Origin: Cardinalis cardinalis | Lineage: Eukaryota > Chordata > Aves > Passeriformes > Cardinalidae | DNA length: 64,000 nucleotides | Reading direction: 5' to 3' | Assembly (NCBI GenBank): GCA_014549065.1 | Contig: JACDOX010000333.1 | Span: forward strand, 504,569 to 568,568 | In this document: in pieces, positions 1 through 11,600 of the stretch | Layout of the letters: each line of letters opens with the position of its first letter | Position numbering within the stretch: the stretch's first letter is position 1 | The notes under the pieces: generated by a model | Database searches by the model: none | The model's input: only the letters and a program-made list of their open reading frames with translations | Told to the model about the DNA's origin: nothing | Program-made: the position numbers and the translations under genes

Positions 1-1800
1 CCTAAATGTAGAAGCAGAAGTGATGAAGGCAGAGAGAAAGCTTTAAACAAGACTTGAAGATTCCTCCCCTTTGAGGCACAAAGAGAGAAATACTTGATGA
101 GTTAGGGACCAGGACGAACTGNTGAGACCCAAAAGCAGAACTGCTCAAGCAATGGCTCCAGCCCAGCTGCAAGGCAAACCAGTTTTGATCAGGCTTTGCC
201 AAAATGCTGTGCAAAATAAACTAATAAAGGGTGGCTAGCTGCAAGGAGGTGCTGGGACTGGGAACTGGGAGAGCTCTCTCTTCTTCATNCCCACATTCAC
301 ATCCAGGGTGGGAGGTGATCTCATCAGAAATTGTGTAACTCTGCCCATAAACTTCAAGGCAGAGACTGTAGGTGATCTGCTCCTAAGATGCAGCACTTTA
401 CAGTCTTAGGGTCCATTCTGAGGCTTTAAGAAAATTGGCAGTGCCCTTGCTACCACTGGTCTTGTTGTGGCTGAGGTATTCACAGTCAGCAGGAGGGAAG
501 CACCTCCTGNCCCTGCGCGAGAGTAGAGATGCATGATTATGTACTGGTTTACATGGGTGGTCAAAGGGCTAAAGACAAGACTCAGTGGGGCCACAGGAGG
601 TCAAAAGTGTGTGTAAATCAGGAATCAGAGCAACTCACAGGCAAGAAAACAAGACTGTGGGAACACAGGTTCCCTGGAAATATCCATTACTTAAATTCTC
701 TTCTTAATTTGACTCACAGATAGATAAGGACAGCTCAAAACACATCTGAGCTGTGCCTACATTATGGTATTGAAGTTTGGCCCTGGAGTATAAAGCAGTT
801 AGAATGTATTTCCACTCCTACTCCTGAAAAATCTAGTGCTGTGATTTGGTGGAAACCATAATACCTTGTATTGGATTTGCTCCTTAATATTTAATACTCA
901 CTTTTTTTATATGCAGTCTAGAACACAGAAATAATTGGTATCAGTAATACTGGAACGTTACATACTACTAAGATAGAAAACAAACAAAAGGAGCAACAGA
1001 AAGTGTCTTTTTGCTGTAAGCTTTGTAGTCAGTTGCTGCTATTCCTTTTGTGATGCACATGAAAGCTGTTTCACCCCTTGCTGTCTTTCCTGGAAATGTA
1101 ATGCTGTCCTTAGCTCCACAGCTGAGTAAAGTTTTGGTTCCTCCCCTGCACCTGATAACAGACCTGGTGCTTAGCAGGGCAGTGCATTAACCAGAGAAAA
1201 GGGATCGAAATGAGACAGCATCAGTTCAAGTTTAAATTCATCGTTTCAAGCAGGACAATATGGAGACAGAAAGTTGAAAAATGGAGCTCTACCATGTCCT
1301 GTCTCCCCTGAGAGAAGGGATATCTGCTCTGGTCCAGGCATCCCACACTGCAGCAGTGTCAGCACTCTGTTGGTATAAACAGGGAGCCAAGTCTGCTGGT
1401 ATCAACAAGCCAGTGATTGTAGGCTCCTGCAACATCAGAGGGAATTGCTCTCGATAGACTGGGGTGGAAATGAGGGCAGAGTCGGGCACAATACAGAGTC
1501 TGGAAGCAGAAAGCAGACCTTCAGCATTTCATTCAAGCTACACAGAACAATCCTTCCGCGCAGCCTATTGCAAAGGCACGACACTCTCTGCAGAAGTGAG
1601 ACTGGGCATGCTTGCCAGGAGCCTTGAGGAGGATACTCTCTCCCTTACCAAGGCACTGCATCATCTTCCAGGCTGACCCGAGCTGCTGCCAGGGTTTACA
1701 GAGACGCGGAGAAGCATCAAATCCCCCTGGCAGAGGCAGTGGAGCGTGCAGGCTGCCGCCGGCTGCTCTAGCGGGTCCCCAGGAGCCAGGGACAGGCGGG
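1..1800. other. Intergenic sequence with no recognised gene
   Basis: No open reading frame in this stretch resembles a known protein, and I see no repeat tail or RNA gene. Human synteny would place TEX52 and FOXM1 further left, on the same strand as NRIP2, but no exon of either was recognised here. The last few hundred bases become GC-richer as the NRIP2 leader is approached. Confidence 0.5.
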
Positions 1801-1900
1801 CACACACACGGACACGGACACGGACAAAGACACGCGCACAGACACGGACACGGACACGGACACGGACAAAGACACGGACACGGACACGGACACGGACACG
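1801..1900. repeat. (CGGACA)n hexanucleotide minisatellite
   Basis: The + strand shows runs of the hexamer CGGACA, interrupted twice by a CAAAGACAC variant, which gives a faint higher-order structure. All frames are open across it, so it yields artefactual Gly-His and Cys-Pro dipeptide reading frames. It lies about 470 bp upstream of the NRIP2 start codon. A perfect splice-donor match (GAG|GTAAGT at 1928-1933) lies just beyond it, so it could sit in a non-coding first exon of NRIP2; that is inference only. Confidence 0.85.
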
Positions 1901-2371
1901 CGCGGTGCGTGCGCGCAGCCTGCCGAGGTAAGTCCAGCCCCCAGCATCCAGCGGGGCCATCCTTCTGCTGCTGGATTTTTCCAGCCAGAGCATCCTGCCG
2001 GCTCTGCCGTGATTTATGGAAAGCGGTTTCTGACGCGGGGCTTTTTCTATTACGACACGGACCCACGGACCGGAGGAGGCAAAGCTGCAGTCAGGGCAGG
2101 AGAAGTGAGGGAGGGGAAGAGGCGGGAGCACAGGGACACGGAGGAGTGGAGAGGACAGAGGGAGAAACAGGCACCGAGACACTTCAGAGATGGGTGAGTT
2201 ATAACTAAGAGAGCAGGAGAAAAGGCAGAGAAAGGAAGAGGAGAGCCGTGAGGAAGAGAAAGGGAAAGGAGATCAGAGACTGAGTCAGCTTCCAGAGGGC
2301 AAACACCAGGAGACGAGTTCAGAGAACACCCCAGCACACCAAGAAGGACCTGTTCTGTCTGAATCTTCGCC
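1901..2371 (+). promoter_or_regulatory. NRIP2: Probable NRIP2 leader / promoter-proximal region
   Basis: This is the purine-rich, moderately GC-rich stretch immediately 5' of the NRIP2 start codon. A consensus donor (GTAAGT) lies at 1928 and several candidate acceptors follow, so a non-coding 5' exon is possible. I cannot place the transcription start from sequence alone. No clear TATA box was seen. Confidence 0.35.
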
Positions 2372-2602
2372 ATGAGCACAAGGAAGAGCTGCCCCCTGCC
2401 ACTGGGGCAAGGAGACCAGGAAGAGAAACAGAGCGAGGGTGCTCCCGACCTGGAGCGACAGGAGTGTGAGATGGAGCTGAGGAACAAAGCTATTCTGCAA
2501 CAGAAGAGGCGCCTCAAACAGGCCACCCAGTTTGTGCACAAGGACTCTGCTGATCTGCTGCCCCTGGACGGCTTGACAAGGCTTGGCACCTCCAAGGATC
2601 TG
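2372..2602 (+). CDS. NRIP2: NRIP2 coding exon 1
   Basis: Encodes residues 1-77 and ends in phase 0 at ...LGTSKDL before donor GTGAGT. It carries the conserved basic, glutamine-rich stretch and the DSADLLPLDGL segment shared with mammalian NRIP2. Confidence 0.92.
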
Positions 2603-5600
2603 GTGAGTCCAGTGGGATCCCATTTGGGAGGGGGTTCTCCTGATACCCTTCATTCCAGTTGGGACCTGCTGTCTGGCTTTGTGAAAGGATCATAGGTTCA
2701 GCAAAAATGAAACTTCCCTTCAGGATCATCTAGAAGCAGGTCAGGGTGAGGGGAAAGAATTAATCACTCATTTGCTTGCATACATCTTCTTGTGCCNCCC
2801 CGTAGGAGCCAAACTCCTCAAGCAGGCACGGACTGGAAGGACTCTCCAGAATCCAAATTTCCATTCACCCCATACCTCTGTATGTTCATGTGTCACATTT
2901 CCGTGTGGGACATCTCTGAAAGCCCCCAAGTATCCCTGCATGATCCAGTTCAAAAGCAGAATGCTTCCTGGACTCAGAAGGGAGGGAAGTACAATTAATG
3001 AAATTCTGAGAGACTTACGTTTGACCTTGTCATCTTTTTGCATTTTTTTCTTTTCCCCCACTCTCTGGATTTATGGAGGGGCAAGCAAAGGGCAGGACTG
3101 CAAACCAGGCAGGCAGGCAGATGCAGCACCTGGCACTCTGGATGACTCCTTTGGGGAGGAGGCACCGGTGCGAGGCCTGTGGGCTTCTCCATCTCCGTGT
3201 GGTGACGTGGATCAGGGAGCATCAGGGAGGGAGGTCTGTTCCAGCAGCCTTGGCAGTCTGTGGTCTGGAAGGGTTTCCCCGGGGCTGGAAGCAGATTCCC
3301 ACAGGATCTATTACTGGCTCAACTGCACACATACTCTCCTTGCTCTGGCAGTTTTGCTGTCCAACTTCTCTCCACTGTAGAGTTATACTGCTCAAGGATG
3401 TGGAGGTCTAAACCATTTTCCCAAAAGAGGGCTCACGTCTGGTTGTGATGGGGGCACAATCACTTGCTCCATCTGTGGCAGTGGGTGTCATAAAAGATCT
3501 TGTCCCTGCCTGCAGTCTGTGCTCCCCTCTGTATCCTCAGACAATGGCAGCAGCACCACAGATGCTCTCCTGTGTGTGCCTCCAGTAATTTCCCAGCTCC
3601 CGAGGCAGGCAATGGCACAGGGCCACACACGTGTGGGACCTGGCACTGACGGGAGCTAATCCTCCCTGCTGAAACCTCGGGGTGCAGTGGCTTGCAGATG
3701 AGGGGTCAGTGCCACATTCCCGTGCTGGCACATCCTGCCGCTCCCACCACCCTCCCTGCAGCTCCCTGAGCTCCCTCAGCAGCTGCTGGGAGTCCCTGGC
3801 ATGGCAGGGACTGGCTGGCTCCTCCAAGTCCCCCTGAGCTGTCGCTGCTGTTCTGCAGCTGGGCTCACGGCTGTCAGCAGGGACNGCGTGGAGTGTCACT
3901 CCGGCCCTGGCGCAGTCACGGCTGGAGGGCGAGAGCCGTGTTCCTAGCGAGGAACAGGGAGTCTCCTCCCCGTGGGGAAGGAGCTCTGGCCATGCTGGAG
4001 CCCAGAGAGCCAGTGCTGGCCCTTGGGGCCTGCAGCGCTGCAGCTCCAACATCCCCTCTGAAGCACAGCCGGGCGTGACCCTGGGCCACCCCTGGGCAAG
4101 GTATGGGGATGAGCCACTTCTGAGACTTCTGGTGCGTGTCTGCTGACCCCAGCCACAAAGACAGGCAGAAACACATCTGGCAGCTTTGCTTCGGGGTTGA
4201 CTCCTGTCACACCATGCCTCAAAGTGACAACTGGCACCCTGAAGCCCTAAGGGGTTCCTTGGGCTTCAGTCCTTGTCTGAATCACTCACCACAAGGAGCT
4301 CTCCTGCTGGAAATAACCATTCCAGGCAGGAGAACTCGCTGTATGCTGACAATGCTCAGTCACTGCAACCCACTGCAACTTCATGTTTGGTCCGTAACAG
4401 AATAGCTGAAACATTTTTACCATGGACCTAAGGAGCAGTGAATAAAGCATGAAGTGTTTTTCTCACATGGACATTTTGCTCCAGTGTTAGAGGGCACAAA
4501 ACAAAGTGTGGCCACTGTGCCAAGTTCACACACACAGTGCCATACCTGGGGTCAATGTGGTACCTCCATTTCTGCTTTAACTTGGAGCAAAAGAAGAACC
4601 AGGTCTTAGATTTCCAAGTGGGATTCAGAGGTTCCTGCAACTCACTGGGACACTNTGATATTGCTGTGATGTTTTGGGCACTACAAATCAGAATCCCAAA
4701 TGTGCTTTTGGCTTATTTTTCTAGACATTTCTCCAGCACTATGAAAACCCCATCTCTTTTTCCTAAATTGATCTGGCTCCCTCCTGGAGGACAGGAATAC
4801 AAAAAAGGAATGTACTGAAAATGAAGGAGCAGTAGGATGTGCTGGAGAGTTTGATTTGGATAGAGAGAGTAAAACATCCCTGACTCTTACAGCACTGACA
4901 CTGGGAGGAAAGTTTAATTAATTCCCCAAAACAGGTCTCCATTGACAGTGCCAGAGACTCNAGCTGTGGCAGCTCCATGTCCTAAAACTAGAGCAAGGCC
5001 TCATGTAATTTGAAATAAAATACCTACTTTCTTTTGCAGTCACATACCAACTTTTTGCCACTCTTTTCTGTGTATTCTGGGTGTGCACTCAGCTTATGCA
5101 ATGCATCCAGAAGTGCCTGCATTTTGATGGGCTCATCATGTCTCCANTAATGAGCAATTACATATTTCCGTGGAGATCTCATGTTTCCACCTTTGCAACA
5201 AAAAGCATGAGCAGTTTGGGTTTTTTTTTTTTAATGGAAAAATTAAAAAAAGTAGCGACATGAGCTAAAATATTCTGGAAATACCAAGAAGGCCTGAAGA
5301 TCTGGCTTCTCACCTCCCAAAAATCAAGATCCCCAGCTCATACANTGTCACTAATCATAGCAAGGCCTGGAGGTTTCACATTGGAGAACGTGAACCTTCC
5401 CTAAGTTTCACTGGGAATCTTCTTTGATCCCTCTAAGTGTCTGAGAGGGCATCCTTTCCAGCGCCTGGCCACAACACTCACAACATCCTCCCTTACTATC
5501 CTCTAAATCTGATTGTTTCTTACCAGTCCAAGAGCTACAATGCTCTCTCCACTTCTCCATCTCACTGGTGAGAGAGAAGATAGGCAGGGTCCTGGGAGTC

Positions 5601-8600
5601 TGCTCTTGAATCAGATGCCTCCAAAATCCCAAAGCTCAGCTAATCCCCGCCAGCACTTGGCCTCTTCCCAGCCTGAGTGACAAGAAGGGGGCAGAGGTGG
5701 CAGCTGCAAAGAGCTTGCTCGCTCTGTGGGAAAGGTTGCAGGAAGGGGGAAAGGTCCTTTGCATGCCAGATTGTGAGAGGCAGGATGGGAATTTGGGGAC
5801 CTGCTGTTTGTTCCCTGCCCTTTTCCCATGGCCCAGATGTTAGCTGGCAGCCAAACTGGCACTGTGCTCAGAGTATTTAGGGAGCTAAGCACAAGGCCAG
5901 CTGTGCTGTGGGCCTGCACAGTAGGCTGGGAAAAGACCAGGAACAGAGGGATATTTTTGCCCCATTTTTTCAACTGCTGCAGTGTTTCTCATGCAGCAAG
6001 TGAATGATCTGGCTCTCACCCCTTGAGTGGCAGGGAGGCAGAGGTAAGAGGGACTTGGCGTCTTGCAAAGGGCAATGCTGAGTGTGACCAAAGAGCCAGT
6101 GGCAGCCATCCTGCACCAACCACCAGGCAAATCTGACAAATCAGGGTGCTTCAAAATGCAGCTTGCACACTTCTCTGGCCTCAGATTTCTGGCCCTGCAT
6201 GATACTAGTCTGAAACACAAGTAACCTGTGGAGTTAATGCAGCCTAGCTCATTGGCAGGTCTGGTCTAGCTCAGATCTTTGGCCTACCCATTGACAAGAT
6301 CCTGCATCAAACTGCTGAACCATCTGGGAGATGATTTAATTTTTTATTTTTCTTTAGAGAGATAAAAACAACAATTTAAGCACATTAACCCCTTTAGATT
6401 GTTTGCCTTTCTTCAAACAGGCTGTTGTTACTGGGAATGCCAAGGCCAGCTCAGAGCAGCTGCACTCCTGCAGAAGGGCCGTGGGGCTGAGTACATGGAT
6501 AAAGGACAAAGCTACCTGCAACAGGCACCTGTTTCATTGGTGTTNCCCACTGTTGATTCAGTAGCTGTGCAGGGACTGGATGGATCAATACTGGGCAAAA
6601 TCTAGAGCATCTGATGGTGGGGAGCAGAGACAGACTCCACGGAACATTAGAAGCTCGTTTTAGTTTCCTCNTCAGGGAGCTTCCTGCTTCACTACAAACA
6701 ATTGCTGGTACACCTCAAATATCTGCAGTCCTGCCTTCTTGCCCACATGTGCACCACACACATGCTGTGTTCCTTGTGCCCTCCCACATTGGAAGGTGTG
6801 AATGTGCCTAGTGGGATATCAGCACACACTCAGCAGGCAGTACGGTAATTCAAAATTTCTAACTAGCAATTAGACTCTCCAGTGCATGTTTAGCTGAAGG
6901 AACAGATAAGTGTGGGGAGAGCATGCATCAGGCATATTCTTCTCCTCCAATAATTTCATCCCAGAGACCTGCCTGTCACAGACATCCCAACACTTTAACA
7001 CCAAATTCTCAGCTACCAAAAAAAAATCTTGGGATTTAAAGAAAGTTTTTTTGGATAAGCATGTCTTTCATCAGGACGACCATTTGGGTTAAACATTTCC
7101 AACCTGCACCCCTGGGCTAGCAAATATCCTTGTCCTTAGCTCCATACTTAGCTGGGATTTCTCTTTCTTTGTGATGGAGACAGCAGCCTCATAGTGTGGT
7201 CCAGCGGCGCTTCTTGGAAGGCAACCTGAACAAGCTGCGGGGTGAGGCCAGGGCTCTGTCTGCACGGGTTCAATCTCCGCTGGCAAAGGACCAGGATGAA
7301 AAGATGGAAAAGGGAGAGGACAGGAGAAAAGAGGCTTCACCCCTGCTAATACAGTGCCAGGTAAGGCAACAACACAGGGCTGCTGATTTCACAGTGATGG
7401 CAAATGCTCAGAGTTCCAGCTGCCCTCCTCCCAAGGGCCATGCTGNGTTATAAATTTCAAAGCCAGCTGCAGCCAAAAAGAAGAGATTTCATGCATGGCC
7501 TCTCCTCGAATCTGGATGCAGGTTTTCCAAAAGCCAGAGGAAAGTCTTTCTGCTACATGCCTTTTTCTAGTTGCCCATATTTGAACATAAATTACTACAA
7601 TCACATCTCCTTCCTTTGAAGACCAGCTTTCCCATGATATGAGGTATTTTATAACTGCATGTAGAAGCAAGGAATGTCTCCTTATTACTTGAAGACAGGT
7701 GCCTCTAGCTGATTTACATTTAACTAATCCCAGTCCAGTCTGATTCTCTCAGGTGTCAAAGGAGCTCCTCAGAAAGCGCCTAACTGTGCTCCAAATTAGC
7801 ACAGTTGCNTCTCTTGATGGAAGCAGTATTTTTAGCTTCCTTTTCTTCTTATATCCTCCTATACAGCAGAGCACACTACTCTCTGACCTCTGCAGTTAGA
7901 GAAAGCACATCCAAAAGCTGTGGCCCATGGAAGAGGGCTGGATGGTTAGAGCTGCACAGTAACAAGCAGATATGAGACTCACCAAGATACAGACCTGTTG
8001 TACAAAACCCATTTTAAAGCTGGTTTTAGTTCAGTTACCTGACCTAAAGAACGTCTCCCATATCTGAGTGTAAAGGCTACAATTCCAAGAAAAATACATA
8101 TACCTTTGAAAATTCATTTAGTACAATAAATTATAATAGGAACACAGCCTGGTAGCAAGTTTCTGAAAGGCTTAGATCAGATATCTCAGTACCAAGCAAA
8201 GCCACTGTCTGGTTAGTTTTGCAGCCTTCACTGCTGCAATCAGGCATTGCTTACCCTGCATTTTAGACTTTAATATAGCTGGGTTAACATAACCACACCT
8301 GGGGACAGACTAGTAGGATGAATGGCTCTCAGGGTAATTTCTTCAATTACTTGGAGCCTGGTTTTGAGCAAATAAAGGTGTTTCTTTTTCTTTAATAGCC
8401 TCTCCTTAGTGTTCTGCAGGAGGGAATTTAGTGATAAAGGGTGGGGTTTTTGTCAGGCATGCACACTGATNAAGGGCAGGCATGTACAGGTGCTGTATCC
8501 CAGGGGCAGTAGCTAAGTCAGTGTTACAGTCCACCAGGCATTCCCTTTTGTGTTTCTAATGCATTGAACCTCAGCTGTCACCCACATTTTATTTTCCCTC

Positions 8601-11600
8601 ACAGAGGAAAATTAATGAGCATCACAAGCAAGGAAATAGACCTAACACTGCATGTAATGCTCCCTGAATTCTGCACAGACATTTCTCTCTTTTTCTGCCC
8701 TTCTTAGGAGCCAGTCACTGTTTGTCACACTTGATCTTACAGTGAAGGAAAGGAAGCTCTCCTCCCCTTCTTTTTGTCTTGCTGCTTTTGATGTTTACAT
8801 TTGTGAACTTCAAAAAGCCTCTGCTGTCAGTAACAGAGCTGTGGCAGGAAATAGGATTCAGGCTGCCTGTTCATTTGAACCAGAGAGGTGAGCTGGTACC
8901 TTTTGGAGATCTGCTTGATTAGAGTGCAGTTTTTATTAGAAATGGAGCACAGCCCCAGAGAAGTCTTTTTTTTCTCCTGACTCCTGAGAAAAGATAATCT
9001 ACCATTTACACACAGGCAAGTATGCTGAAAATCTCAAAGTGGTAACAAATGCATGATCTGACTTGTAACTGAATTTGACTAGGGAATAAACCCAAATATA
9101 TGTAGACTTCAGTGGTACATGGAGATTCAGGCAGTAAATGTTTTCACTCTAACAGGCTTTAGTTGCCCTATATCTAAGGCCTTCTAAGTCCCAGAGATCA
9201 CAGACAGACCTAGTCTATAATAGTTGTACTGCAGCCACTCACCCTCCTACTTGCTTTGGTGGGTTGCCCAGATGGTACTTTAGCAGAATTGCCCCTTTTT
9301 GTGACAGTTTTTGAAAAGTACTTTGGAAAACTAGTCATGACTGGCCTCTGCAGCATAAAATCAAGCTGTTATTTTTTGTGGTGGGGCTTGTCTCTTGTTG
9401 ACTTGGAAATAGATGCTGAAAAACTTCCCTCCTGTAGAAGGCCAGTTTTCCTCTATGCCAAAGCAACCTGGGATTGATCAGCCTTTTGTTTGCTAAAGCA
9501 GCTTCTTGGCTTTGGAACTGACATCATTTCAGAAAACACAGCTCTTTATAGTGATCCTTACTGATTCTCCTTCCCCTCTTTCTTGGAAATTCCCATAACT
9601 GACATTTAGATAAAAAAATAAATGTGACTGGTAATAACTGACTGAAAATTCTGGAGTAGANATGAGAGTGGGTAAAGTGATGAAAAGTCCTTCTAGTCCA
9701 AGAAGCCTTGCAGTGCTTATGAGCTGCCTGCATTGTATTTTTGGTACACTGGACCAAGGACTCCTGGTGAGTTCTCTAGGGAAATGGTTAGTGGTGAAGA
9801 GCTGTTTACACTCAATGAAATGAAATGTTGTTTTCTACAGAATCATCACTGTCCTATTATATCCTGTCAAGTCTCAAACTTGCAGATTTCCCAGCCTGCT
9901 CTGAAACAAAACTCAGTAATCTGCCTAGTGATACAGCTTAGGGTTATTATAACAGCAGCAGCTCATGCATCTCAAGTTTGCTGCTCCCAAGTGATTCCTC
10001 AGCAATTGCTATCCATGCTCCAGGTCTTGTTTCTGAGTAGAGAGGATGTGGAAGCAGATGTTTGGCATGCACCTGCACTCAGTAAATTATCTTGCCTCTC
10101 TGCTTAGTCCGGCCACAGCCTTTTCAGGCAGGGCTGATGTGTCAGGGAGGACCAGGCANCACAGACTTTGCAGAGCTCTAAGATCAGAAGGGAGATTTTG
10201 CCANAGAATCACAGNATGGTTTGGGCTGAAAGGGACNCTGTTGGTATTGTCTGTTNGCAGNATTCCAGTATTTCTCACAGGAGTTGTTTTCTTCTTTCTC
10301 TTTATAACTACTCAGAGATAGCACATTTTGGAAAATGAAATCTTGGACATACTGGATGCAGCTCTCAGTGATGATTAATAATCATNCACAGGCTTAGATA
10401 AGAAATCAGGAAATTTAGACATTTTCCTTGACCCTGCTGGTGCTGCACAGAGTCCCTCATAGCCACGCTGGTCTGCTTAAGGTGTTCAAGCATTTATACT
10501 TGTTGGGACTGAGCATAAGAGTAGAGAAGAAGTGGAAGGTTTGTTGCTGCTTCTGAGCGGTTCATGTCACAGAGTGCCATAGTGGATGGAAGAGAAGGAA
10601 TCACAGGAAAAACTCAAATGATAGTAGAANTACAATGAACTTCCCAAAGGAAAATTTTGTGGGTGGGATTTTTTTTGGTGGTTTTTTTGGGCAGTGGTGT
10701 AAGACAGAGCCTTGAAGAAGTAGGCCATCAAGATTAGGTGTGATCAGGCACCATAGGTAAAGATATATTTTGTAGATGACAGTTACTCCATCTTTTCCTA
10801 TTCCTTTACTAAGTCCTGCTCCTCCTTTTTTTACCCTCAACCTAATTCTTATTGATGTTCTGGATGACTCTATGTTTTCAGACCCCCTAAAATAAATGTG
10901 ACCTGCTGTTACTTCATCACCTCAGGCCTGCCATTATGGACCTCTCTGNAGAGGGGACAGAAAACAGATGGCAACCTTATCTTCTTTTCCCTTTCATGTT
11001 CAAAGGGGTAAAGAAATTAAATGAGCAAAGCACTGGGAATTATTCCAGTAAAATCATGCACAGGCTACTTGGGTGCAGGGCAGGGTGCAGGCCCCTTTGC
11101 CAAATGACACCAGCTGTGACTATTGTAATATCATGTCTTATAAACTATACGGAATATGATGTAAGCCTTACACAAAATAGTCATCTCTTGATTAGGTTGT
11201 GTCTTGGATTCAGGAGTCACATGGATTTGCCAGTTATCTTGGGAACTGCCTTAAATTCAAGCTCATTTCAGGTGCGTTTGTCTTGGGTGCTCCTGCTTCT
11301 CCTTCAGACTTCTCCCTCTGGCAGCTTTTCTACTGAAAACAAAAGTTTAGCTCTGGGACATTGGTCNCTGCAACACAATGAAACCCAGAAAAACTAGCAC
11401 ATACTTGTATTCCTTTTGAAACTTTTGCATTACTGCTCTGCTAACAAAGTCTATGTTGGTTTTATGAACAAATTCTCTAACTGTGCATCTCTTGACTGGA
11501 ACACTGTTAAGTTAAAGTCACACTAAGATAAGTGTCTGGGCAATCAAATACAAATTAAGGAGGACAAATTCAAAAAGAANTGTTTGAGAGCAATTTGCAG

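Noticed and set aside
1533..2208. Overlapping 170-198-codon open frames on both strands encoding Gly-His and Cys-Pro dipeptides
   Set aside because: They arise because a hexamer repeat without stop codons keeps frames open. There is no similarity to known proteins outside the repeat, and none is in frame with NRIP2.
2690..2740. Possible CR1 tail (GATCATCTAG-like words) in NRIP2 intron 1
   Set aside because: Too short and imperfect to separate from chance.
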